64,000 nucleotides of DNA, taken from NCBI RefSeq assembly GCF_001870435.1, contig NZ_MDDR01000052.1, positions 94,890 through 158,889 of the forward strand, written 5' to 3'. The position numbers were made by a program, and so were the translations under genes. This document shows, piece after piece, positions 25,606 through 32,135 of this stretch. Source of the stretch: Pseudomonas costantinii. GTDB lineage: Bacteria > Pseudomonadota > Gammaproteobacteria > Pseudomonadales > Pseudomonadaceae. Numbering within the stretch: position 1 is the first letter of the stretch; the number at the start of each line of letters is the position of its first letter. A model generated the notes under the pieces. That model was not told where the DNA came from. It saw only the letters and a list, made by a program, of their open reading frames with translations, and searched no databases.

Positions 25606-25611
25606 CTGCTA

Positions 25612-26070
25612 TTAACCAAGAGCCTTTCGAGTCATGCCCTGGAGCGCGGAAAACTTTGCAACAGCGTCAAGGTTTGCCCGTCGCTGATCATCGGTAAGCT
25701 CCGTAATCCTCAAATTTCTCAGCTTTTCTCCACTCCCGCGAAACGCCTTCCTGACATTCCGGCCCAACTCAGTTACCGCAACTTCTGTCTGCTCATGAGG
25801 CGGCACCCATCGATAACCACGCCCGCGCACTGACTGAAGGCAGACTTGATGATGTTTGAGCAAGTCCGACTTGAATGCCTCGACGTTCGCCAGCCACTCG
25901 AACTGACGCTCACGAAACTTCTCAACAGTCAGCGACTTCGAATCGGTCATTGACGGCATGCCGAAACGAGCCTCCAGCCATTCATGTCCGACCAAATCAC
26001 CGTATTTGAACTCCTTGAGGAAGTCTTCAACGGCTTGCTTATAGCTCGGGTGCTTTGTCAACTCAGACAT
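25612..26070 (-). CDS. Winged-helix-like protein of the array operon
   Basis: A 152-aa protein, family not firmly recognised. Residues ~60-92 (FEWLANVEAFKSDLLKHHQVCLQSVRGRGYRWVPPHEQ) look like the end of a winged helix: recognition helix, then the VRGRGYR wing seen in OmpR-like folds. A basic helical tail follows. ATG 26070 is preferred because it overlaps the end of the Cas7-like gene by 8 bp; the frame is open to 26118. The first array hairpin begins 7 nt after its stop. A nucleic-acid-binding role with the array or its RNA is inferred from position and the basic wing. Confidence 0.72.
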   Translation of the reverse strand: MSELTKHPSYKQAVEDFLKEFKYGDLVGHEWLEARFGMPSMTDSKSLTVEKFRERQFEWLANVEAFKSDLLKHHQVCLQSVRGRGYRWVPPHEQTEVAVTELGRNVRKAFRGSGEKLRNLRITELTDDQRRANLDAVAKFSALQGMTRKALG

Positions 26071-26638
26071 ATTCCACCTCGAAGCGACCGAAGCGCGGTC
26101 TGTATTCACAGACCCCAATCAACAGGCCAGAATCAGTGATCGCTTTTTTTGCTTCCTCGATGTTGAGTACGTCAGCGTTGATTGCAACTTCCAGCTCCAC
26201 GGCCCACTCAAGAAAGATCGGGCGGTATCGCATGATCTTGGCTTGACCAACTTTTACTCCGCGGCAGTCAACGAACCGCTGATCCTCCCAAAGAGAGTCA
26301 GGCGTTGTCGGGCCAGAGAACTCAAGCTTCGCCTTGTCAGTCATCACAACCGCTCCGCGCTTCCATTGAGTGCCCAGCTTTTGGAGCTTCGCGCCAGCCA
26401 AGAACGTCGCATCGAAATTCGCACCTGGCACAAAAAAGCCAAGCTTTTCATCGTGGTAGGCACCAGCGATAAACTCAGAGCGAGCAATGGCAAGATGATC
26501 GTCGTCCGTCTTCTTGCGCTTACCGGTCAATTCCTTGTGAGCCTTTGTTGCTGGATTCAAAGGGTTGGCCAGCTTGTCGCTGTGCATCATCAGCGGTGAC
26601 GTGCCGGTAATTTTTAGTGTGACAAGTTCCATGCTCAT
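26063..26638 (-). CDS. RAMP/Cas7-like protein of the array operon
   Basis: A 191-aa protein with marks I read as RAMP (Cas5/Cas7) superfamily. The N-terminal strand LVTLKITGTSPLMMHS (residues 5-20) matches the 'xTPLxxGS' start of RAMPs. VPGANFDATFLAGA (70-83) matches the IPGSSLKGALR motif. RYRPIFLEWAVELEV (137-151) is a core strand. GLLIGVCEYRPRFGRFEVE (171-189) matches the late Gly-rich loop. No HD, HEPN or other nuclease motif is visible, so it would bind rather than cut RNA. It overlaps both neighbours by 4-8 bp in one operon with the BRO-N and winged-helix-like genes, directly upstream of the array. The fold call is from motifs only. Confidence 0.65.
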   Translation of the reverse strand: MSMELVTLKITGTSPLMMHSDKLANPLNPATKAHKELTGKRKKTDDDHLAIARSEFIAGAYHDEKLGFFVPGANFDATFLAGAKLQKLGTQWKRGAVVMTDKAKLEFSGPTTPDSLWEDQRFVDCRGVKVGQAKIMRYRPIFLEWAVELEVAINADVLNIEEAKKAITDSGLLIGVCEYRPRFGRFEVEYV

Positions 26639-27498
26639 GCTGCGTCCCTCCGGGCAGCCTGGAACAGAAAGCGGTAGCGCAGGTTTTCGGTCGCCAGCGC
26701 TACAAACTCGAACATCTCCGCTGTGGAAACTGGCATATCTCGATCAACAAGCATTGACTGCATGAACTGCTGCCGAGTCAGGACGAACGCCCCCATTGGC
26801 ACCGGCGTGACCTGCCGATTGCCGTGAGGATCTGCGCTGACGAGATAGCGCTCACACTGGCCAAGCTTCTCCGGGATGTCGAATGGCTTGCCGTTCCCCT
26901 TCGGAATGAACTCTCCCTCAAGAACGGCGTAGGCCGCGATGAAGTTGCACGCCGACTCGAACTGGCTTGCAGGGATAAGCTCAAGACGCGGCACGTTGAA
27001 ACGTGTGTGCACTGCCGAATAAATACGAGCGGAAGCACTGCGCTGAATGGAGGCTGGAAGATGTGCCACCTTGTGGCGCGCCAAGCCCTTCAGTGCATTC
27101 GTCTCGGTCATGTCGACCAGATCATCCATCAGCGCCTTCATTTTATTGCTGGAATCTTGGTAGCTGCCCTGCTTGCGAATCGCCGGGAGGACTTCAGCGG
27201 TGACCCACTTCTTAAAGCGTTTGGCTTCAGCCTTACGGCTGCGCAGGATTGCCGAGTAAAGGCCTGACTCGTTGATGACCAGCATTTCCTGATCGCCGCC
27301 AAGGGTCTGCACAATCGACAGACCCTTTTCATCGTCGTCCAAATGCCGAGTCATCGCCGACGCTTCGCTGTACTGAAGCGCAGCAGAAACATCGTTAGCC
27401 ACGAACCACGGCTGATCATCAATCAGCAGCGTACGCACCTGCTGCTTGCCGAAATTGAACGGGATGACATTCGAAACGGTTGTGCTAATATCGCTCAT
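26635..27498 (-). CDS. BRO-N domain protein (antirepressor type)
   Basis: A 287-aa protein. The BRO-N domain spans residues ~15-115 (VRTLLIDDQPWFVANDVSAALQYSEASAMTRHLDDDEKG ... ESGLYSAILRSRKAEAKRFKKWVTAEVLPAIRKQGSY), a DNA-binding domain of phage antirepressors. The C-terminal half is a different helical domain. ATG 27498 follows GGAAGAAATCGTC; a longer frame to 27603 overlaps the Arc gene. Its stop overlaps the Cas7-like start (ATGA). A second BRO-N protein is encoded at 55743-56603. Confidence 0.85.
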   Translation of the reverse strand: MSDISTTVSNVIPFNFGKQQVRTLLIDDQPWFVANDVSAALQYSEASAMTRHLDDDEKGLSIVQTLGGDQEMLVINESGLYSAILRSRKAEAKRFKKWVTAEVLPAIRKQGSYQDSSNKMKALMDDLVDMTETNALKGLARHKVAHLPASIQRSASARIYSAVHTRFNVPRLELIPASQFESACNFIAAYAVLEGEFIPKGNGKPFDIPEKLGQCERYLVSADPHGNRQVTPVPMGAFVLTRQQFMQSMLVDRDMPVSTAEMFEFVALATENLRYRFLFQAARRDAA

Positions 27499-27566
27499 GA
27501 CGATTTCTTCCTGGTAGTTGATCTCGTTACCCGAAGCCCTGGCCTGCAAGCCGGGGTTTCTTCGTT

Positions 27567-27734
27567 TTAGGCTACTGCCTGCTTGCTCGTTTGCTCCCTC
27601 CATTTCAGTCCCTCCTCGATTAACAGTCCGAGTTCGGCATTCAAACTGCGTCGATTTTTCTTTGCTTCACCTTCTGCCTGCACTTTCACAGATGCCTCCA
27701 AGCTGAGCGGGTATCGCGATTTTTCCGACCTCAT
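27567..27734 (-). CDS. Arc-type ribbon-helix-helix repressor (55 aa)
   Basis: A 55-aa protein: MRSEKSRYPLSLEASVKVQA then EGEAKKNRRSLNAELGLLIE and a short tail. The pattern 'RYPLSLEASVK...A...NRRSLNAELGLLIEEGL' is the Arc/MetJ ribbon-helix-helix fold (strand, helix A, helix B). A perfect AAGGAGG stands 6 nt before the ATG. It is divergent from the XRE gene at 27869 and upstream of the BRO-N gene (start 27498), so it is likely the first gene of the array operon and its autorepressor. Confidence 0.85.
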   Translation of the reverse strand: MRSEKSRYPLSLEASVKVQAEGEAKKNRRSLNAELGLLIEEGLKWREQTSKQAVA

Positions 27735-27838
27735 AAAACCTCCTTAACAATCACTAGACATCATTACGCATCATTTACGACGTCTAGTCAACATCATTTG
27801 CCATCATCTTCTTGCGCTGACAATGTTTCGCGAACATC
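27735..27838. promoter_or_regulatory. Divergent operator region of the array cassette
   Basis: Between Arc (minus) and XRE (plus) genes. ACTAGAC (27753-27759) and GTCTAGT (27782-27788) form a 7-bp inverted repeat. CATCATT-type boxes start at 27759, 27769, 27792 and 27802: two pairs, each 10 bp (one helical turn) apart, the layout expected for a ribbon-helix-helix tetramer. Confidence 0.7.
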
Positions 27839-27868
27839 ATGTTTTCCACACCACAGTATGGAATCAGC

Positions 27869-28324
27869 ATGTACCACCCGAAAGGCTTCCCTTCCCGGCT
27901 CGTCCGCCTCCGCGCAGACGCGGGAATGACACAGCGCGATCTTGCGAAGGCGAGTGGCTTAAGCGTTCCTCAAATAGGACGGTATGAGATGGGCACCTCG
28001 GTTCCTCGCATGACCGCATTAGTCAAGCTCTCTAAAGCACTCGGTTGTGAAGTGGAAAAACTGCAGGATGTTGATGACCAGCCCGAGGTTTTAGAAATGG
28101 CGCTAGTCGCTGAGGGCAAGAAAGACCTAGTCCTAGCGTTACCGAAAAGCACCATCGAAAATCTACAAGGCGAAGCAGCGAAGCATGGCGTCACACAGGA
28201 AATAATGCTCAACGCAATAATTGATCTTTTTCATGCCGAGGCTCGCGGCGAAAAGACAACCATCGAAGAAGTAATCGCCAACGTAGTCGAAGAGTCCAAA
28301 AGCTGGCCACCGATGCCGCAATGA
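27869..28324 (+). CDS. XRE-type repressor with C-terminal RHH-like part
   Basis: A 151-aa protein. An XRE helix-turn-helix covers residues ~7-60 (RLVRLRADAGMTQRDLAKASGLSVPQIGRYEMGTSVPRMTALVKLSKALGC). The C-terminal part (DLVLALPKSTIENLQGEAAKHGVTQEIMLNAIIDLF) looks like a ribbon-helix-helix or dimerisation segment. ATG 27869 (GGAATCAGC upstream) is favoured over ATG 27839, which lacks a ribosome site. It faces the Arc gene across a repeat-rich operator, forming a small two-repressor switch for the cassette, separate from the main CI/Cro switch at 57 kb. Confidence 0.85.
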   Translation: MYHPKGFPSRLVRLRADAGMTQRDLAKASGLSVPQIGRYEMGTSVPRMTALVKLSKALGCEVEKLQDVDDQPEVLEMALVAEGKKDLVLALPKSTIENLQGEAAKHGVTQEIMLNAIIDLFHAEARGEKTTIEEVIANVVEESKSWPPMPQ

Positions 28325-28417
28325 AGACCCGATAATGGTGGTGATCACCATAACTAAATCGAATCACCAAGCCCGGCCCGCCGGGCTAGTTGTGAAGCTA
28401 CCCAAGCAAAGAAGACT

Positions 28418-28966
28418 ATGAAAAGAGAACTTTTCGCAAAGGACATCGAGAAGAAGACCGCGCAGTTTCATCGCACCTTCGAACGGGACAGTGAACTGCT
28501 GTCGGCAGTGCTACGCGGCCACATGATTGTCGAGGAGCAATTGCATGATCTGATAGCCGCTGGGGTAGCCCAATACTCTCGCCCTTATAGCCGAAACGAT
28601 ATTTTTACTTTCGGCACTGCTACGGAGCTCTGCAGGGCAATCGTGGGTTCAGCTATGGAGCCTGAACTATGGGATTCGATTAAGGCGCTAAATAACCTTC
28701 GCAACGCGGTAGGACATCGAAACGAACCAGTGCGCTTGCAGCCTCTGCTAGCAAAATTCTTCAAAATCAGCGAGCCGATCGGGTTCGCCGTGTATCAGAA
28801 GAATTTCACGCCTTATGAGCCCGAAGGAGAGGATGAGGAGACGCATGCGATTGTCATCCGCACCCGCTCAATGGCCATATGGACAATCCTCGGAATTCTC
28901 GCCGACCAATTAGCACGAGACCTAGATTCCGTACTCAAGGATCGGCGAACTCCTCGGAATGTTTAA
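28418..28966 (+). CDS. HEPN-like / MltR-like accessory protein
   Basis: A 182-aa all-helical protein. Residues ~20-105 follow the pattern of DUF4145/MltR/HEPN-type proteins: ELLSAVLRGHMIVEEQLHDLI, TFGTATELCRAIVG, then WDSIKALNNLRNAVGH with an R-x4-H motif (RNAVGH) as in HEPN ribonucleases. Whether it has RNase activity cannot be told. It lies between the array cassette and the AbiTii gene and shares the island's opposite-strand, moron-like placement. Confidence 0.65.
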   Translation: MKRELFAKDIEKKTAQFHRTFERDSELLSAVLRGHMIVEEQLHDLIAAGVAQYSRPYSRNDIFTFGTATELCRAIVGSAMEPELWDSIKALNNLRNAVGHRNEPVRLQPLLAKFFKISEPIGFAVYQKNFTPYEPEGEDEETHAIVIRTRSMAIWTILGILADQLARDLDSVLKDRRTPRNV

Positions 28967-28973
28967 AGCAAAA

Positions 28974-28994
28974 AGCCCAGCGCGGGACTGGGCT
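28974..28994. terminator. Terminator between convergent genes
   Basis: AGCCCAG (28974-28980) pairs with CTGGGCT (28988-28994); on the minus strand TTTTT follows. It separates the HEPN-like and AbiTii genes. Confidence 0.8.
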
Positions 28995-28998
28995 GGCA

Positions 28999-29874
28999 TC
29001 AACTCACCAGCGAATAAATCAATGGAGCGGCGGTCGCTAATACGTTACCGGCAACCCCCTCTAAGACCCTCTGAATACTCAGCGCGGTTTCTCTGATAAT
29101 TGATGCCTTAGGCCGTGGTGATTCGGCTTGAGCTTCCAGAGTCTTGAGCTCGGCAACCAACTCGGCAGCCACATCGCCATCAATCTCGTTCCGAGCTAGA
29201 ACATCACGAAGCAGGTTGATTAACGCATTCATTGCTCCCGTGCTGTCACCGGGTGCGATGGACTGATTCGACCCACTCGAGCCAATTTGAATTTGAGATC
29301 CAGTAACATCGCCAAAATGGTAGTGCTGTGCAGCCACGATCTGACGCTCCTGCAATGTAAACGACATACCTTCACCCATAACCCCTTTGGACTCAAGGTC
29401 TAGTGCCCACTGTAATATTCTGCTACGAACTAGCTCTATTAGGCCAAATATCTGGCTCGCCTGTATTTCCACTGCCGGCCTAGTCGGTGGCCTCATTAAT
29501 GAGCGTAAGTAAACTTCATTCTTTGGAGGAAAAAAAACGACGAAAGGCCCGCCGCTGCTAGTTAATCGCTCTAATTCCGGGATGGACTGATAGAACGGTC
29601 GCTGAGACACCATATTAAGGGTTGCCGCATGCGTGACCTCTAAAGGCATCCACCCCCCAAATTCGTGCTCACAAATGAGAGTGCCACGGAGCTTTCTATA
29701 CTCCGGCAGTGAAGCGGTTTTGTAGCCATTGAGTTCCGAACTCATCCAATCGGCCAGGTCAACGAGACTAAGCCTATTTGCCGCTACTAGCGCATGCCTT
29801 AGCAAGCTGGCAACCGATGTATGAGGATCGAGTGCAGCATTGACCAATTGGGGAATAAGGGCTGGCACATCCAC
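28999..29874 (-). CDS. AbiTii-domain protein (abortive infection type)
   Basis: A 291-aa protein. The first ~110 residues match the AbiTii domain (LIPQLVNAALDPHTSVASLLRHALVAANRLSLVDLADWMSSELNGY, then SLPEYRKLRG), linked to abortive phage infection. A middle linker (HFGDVTGSQIQIGSSGSNQSI) precedes a C-terminal helical domain with a hydrophobic end (VLATAAPLIYSLVS). A defence or superinfection-exclusion role is inferred from the family and island context. It is monocistronic with its own terminator. Confidence 0.82.
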   Translation of the reverse strand: MDVPALIPQLVNAALDPHTSVASLLRHALVAANRLSLVDLADWMSSELNGYKTASLPEYRKLRGTLICEHEFGGWMPLEVTHAATLNMVSQRPFYQSIPELERLTSSGGPFVVFFPPKNEVYLRSLMRPPTRPAVEIQASQIFGLIELVRSRILQWALDLESKGVMGEGMSFTLQERQIVAAQHYHFGDVTGSQIQIGSSGSNQSIAPGDSTGAMNALINLLRDVLARNEIDGDVAAELVAELKTLEAQAESPRPKASIIRETALSIQRVLEGVAGNVLATAAPLIYSLVS

Positions 29875-30133
29875 TCCGTGGAAAAAAATTAATACGGTTG
29901 AAAGCTATCATTCGGCCATGATCAGCGCCAGCAATCAATAGGAGCTACTCGCGATTTCTCGCTCTTCCATATAAAACTGCCAAAGTCTCTTGCGCTCTAA
30001 CACAGCATCACATCAATGGTCCTCGCACATCACAGCAAAAATCCGCATGTCGTTCCCTCTTTGGTTTGGCGGGACTGTAGCAGGGTGGCGGATAACAGGA
30101 AAACTCTGTTCAAGACCTGATCCAGCAAAGATC
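29875..30133. other. Intergenic stretch with duplicated leader
   Basis: About 260 bp with no supported gene. On the minus strand 30075-30046 resembles the leader of the lipoprotein gene (GTCCCGCCA ... GAGGGAACGACATG) and leads into an 11-codon frame (MRIFAVMCEDH, 30048-30013) that then stops: a leader peptide or the remnant of a lost gene. Confidence 0.4.
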
Positions 30134-30520
30134 TTAAGAGTTCGCAGGATCAGCGATCCTTCGCAAGTCACTTACAAGCCGCTTGCTTGTAGCCAAATGG
30201 AACCTCGCCTCGGACGCATTGAGATCTGAGCCGATCTCATAGTCAGCCATTGCACGCAATCGCTTTTGCTTGAGAATGCCGCGCCCAATTGAGGCAAGAC
30301 CTTTAGTCGCACCGGTAAAGCGCGAAATTAATTTATCGTGACTTGTTTTTACATCTGGATTGCTTTTTAAAGAGAGCGCCGATGCGGCTATTGTAGCCTC
30401 ATGGTACAGTGCATAATAACTTCTGCTTATGCTCGCACGATTGCCAACCTCATCCTTACTTCCAATAAGTGACTCGGCTAACAACAACAGATCATCACTA
30501 CACACCGACATAATAACCAT
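30134..30520 (-). CDS. HEPN-domain protein of a two-gene pair
   Basis: A 128-aa helical protein with the HEPN pattern: ISRSYYALYHEATIAASAL (helix with Tyr/His) and a late RLRAMADYEIGSDLNASEARFHL helix, resembling uncharacterised phage and plasmid HEPN proteins. An internal ATG at 30511 is an alternative start. The start lies inside the upstream gene (23-bp overlap), so the two are translated together. HEPN proteins are often toxins or RNases paired with a partner. Confidence 0.7.
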   Translation of the reverse strand: MVIMSVCSDDLLLLAESLIGSKDEVGNRASISRSYYALYHEATIAASALSLKSNPDVKTSHDKLISRFTGATKGLASIGRGILKQKRLRAMADYEIGSDLNASEARFHLATSKRLVSDLRRIADPANS

Positions 30521-31304
30521 CCGCAGCTAACATATTCGAACCGAACTCATAAGGCGCAATCCCAATCGACAATACGTCATCAATTTCCTCATCGAAATCA
30601 GCGATTAATGCCTCATCAATTGCCATATCAATCTCGACCAGCCTTTCAGTACTCCCATTCACTACGAAGCGGTAGAGGATTCCCTCGCCCTGCATAGCGA
30701 ACAGGTCAAATGCAATGAACGGATGCGCAGACATAGACTTGATAATTTTTGCAGCCGTCGCGATCCTGCGCATTACTTGTTCATCCGTCGCGCCAATCTG
30801 GTCCATTATTTCGGCCGCACGCAAAACTTGAGTGCTTACTTCGCCACCCTGTTTTCCAGACCGAATGTAAAGATCCCTGGCCATTTTCAGCAAGCCAGTA
30901 TGAACGCAGGTATCAGCCAGCCCTGACAGCCCCCTGTTATTCGCATCAGAATAGTCAGTACGCAATATCTCTTCCCTGGACATTTCGACCTCGCCACAAA
31001 TATATAAAGCATGGGCCGTAGAAATTGATACGGCAAGCCCATCAAGTCCCGCACGGCGAGCATCTTCAAACAACCGCAGGGCGTTAGAGGTTTTCATTTG
31101 GTAAGCGTAAAGATATGCCTGCTCATGCAAAGCGGCTGGTGCAATACTGAACTCGGCACCGGGATCTGTTATCAGCCGATCAAGCTTATTAAAAAGTCGC
31201 CGAACCTCAAACTCGTCAACATAATGATTTTCAGCAATCTTATGCCAGAGCAGGGTTCGCTCCTTGAGTAGTTCGTTTAGCGCCAGCCTTGGCTCGGGCA
31301 ACAT
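30498..31304 (-). CDS. Helical-repeat partner of the HEPN protein
   Basis: A protein of about 268 aa, helix-rich, with repeat-like segments reminiscent of TPRs (residues ~75-165: AYLYAYQMKTSNALRLFEDARRAGLDGLAVSI ... LSGLADTCVHTGLLKMARDLYIRSG) and an acidic C-terminus (DEALIADFDEEIDDVLS). No named domain recognised. ATG 31304 is chosen; upstream is only a TTG at 31322. It overlaps the HEPN gene by 23 bp, suggesting a functional pair (toxin with regulator, or a defence operon). Confidence 0.68.
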   Translation of the reverse strand: MLPEPRLALNELLKERTLLWHKIAENHYVDEFEVRRLFNKLDRLITDPGAEFSIAPAALHEQAYLYAYQMKTSNALRLFEDARRAGLDGLAVSISTAHALYICGEVEMSREEILRTDYSDANNRGLSGLADTCVHTGLLKMARDLYIRSGKQGGEVSTQVLRAAEIMDQIGATDEQVMRRIATAAKIIKSMSAHPFIAFDLFAMQGEGILYRFVVNGSTERLVEIDMAIDEALIADFDEEIDDVLSIGIAPYEFGSNMLAADGYYVGV

Positions 31305-31377
31305 GATTTGATCTCGTATCAAATAATCTAGGATAAGTAGATTGTCGTGACGAGTCGATACTGTTCAGGCATACAAC

Positions 31378-32133
31378 CTAGGCGACGACTTTATGCCTCA
31401 GGATCAGGCGCGTTCGGTCATGCCAGGGCCCGCCATAGACGATGATCTCGGACGGCCTGCCGTATAGGTGATGCAGCAGGAACGGCCCAGGGCCGAAAGT
31501 GCCTGACTCTTCGTCGGGTAGCGCCGGATCAGTGCCCAGATAGATCCCTGCATGATTAGGATGCGCCGTCCGGCCAACCTGCATAACGATCATGTCACCG
31601 CGCTGCGGTCGGTCGACGCGTACAAAGCCGGCGGCCTCGTAGTGCTGCTCGTATAGGCTTGCGTTCTCCGCACTCTCCCACCAGCCATCGGTGCGCTGGA
31701 AGGCTTCAAACTCAATCCCCCATTCACGCTGGTACCACTCGGCGCATATCGCCCAACAGTCCCATACCCCATGAACAAATGGTCGTTTGAGTAACGGCGT
31801 GCTGCCGGAGGGCATGACCGTGCGCAAGTCCCCTTCAGGCCACGATAATATGTGCCAGGGCAAGGCCGTGGCCTCGCACATGGCCAAGTCGTGCGGTGAC
31901 GGCCTGCTTGTGGCGTCCGGATGGGAGTGAACAATCCCGATCACCTCGCCTTGGTCTTCCGCAGCAGCGTAATCCTCGGGATCAAGACGGAACTCTTCGT
32001 TAGGCTCCGTGGCGATGTTTCGACACGGGACGTACTTCTGCGCCCTACCGACGGCCAGCAGCAGGCCGCAGCACTCGCGCGGGTACTCGGCTGCCGCGTG
32101 CGCCTGGATGGCCGCAATGATGTGCTTGCGCAT
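31378..32133 (-). CDS. Tail assembly protein K (JAMM + NlpC/P60)
   Basis: A 251-aa lambda gpK-type protein. An N-terminal JAB/MPN metalloprotease domain shows IVHSHPDATSRPSPHDLAMCE (H-x-H-x(n)-S-x-x-D). A C-terminal NlpC/P60 peptidase domain starts at HGVWDCWAICAEWYQ (catalytic Cys), with HPNHAGIYLG (His). It helps build the tail tip. ATG 32133 is 3 nt after the L stop and has CGGAGCTGACC; the longer frame into L is not used. It is separated from its usual neighbour I by the 6.5-kb island. Confidence 0.92.
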   Translation of the reverse strand: MRKHIIAAIQAHAAAEYPRECCGLLLAVGRAQKYVPCRNIATEPNEEFRLDPEDYAAAEDQGEVIGIVHSHPDATSRPSPHDLAMCEATALPWHILSWPEGDLRTVMPSGSTPLLKRPFVHGVWDCWAICAEWYQREWGIEFEAFQRTDGWWESAENASLYEQHYEAAGFVRVDRPQRGDMIVMQVGRTAHPNHAGIYLGTDPALPDEESGTFGPGPFLLHHLYGRPSEIIVYGGPWHDRTRLILRHKVVA

Positions 32134-32135
32134 GG

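Larger units (their letters stand above)
25312..25611 (-). ncRNA. Structured repeat array with 5-nt-periodic spacers
   Basis: About 300 bp of non-coding DNA after the stop of the winged-helix-like gene. Three hairpins, at 25575-25605, 25458-25489 and 25340-25369, share AACAGCGTAATG on the 5' arm and GGCATTGC on the 3' arm, spaced 117 and 119 bp. The two spacers have a strict 5-nt period on the minus strand: 11 pentads at 25559-25505 and 12 at 25444-25385, each NN-G-(G/A/T)-(C/T). Third-position G is 23/23, pyrimidine fifth 23/23, fourth-position G 17/23; the first two bases vary. After the last hairpin 3 of 4 pentads (25331-25312) still fit, as if decayed. Transcription as an RNA is inferred from strand, operon position and terminator. 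Confidence 0.75.

Noticed and set aside
25312..25611. Canonical CRISPR array
   Set aside because: Repeats are about 118 bp apart, imperfect, hairpin-forming and only three; spacers are not 30-40 nt unique sequences but 5-nt periodic, and no cas1/cas2/cas6 is near.
25312..25611. TIGR-type tandem guide array
   Set aside because: Those arrays have different unit sizes and a Nop-domain partner; none of the cassette proteins shows such a domain.
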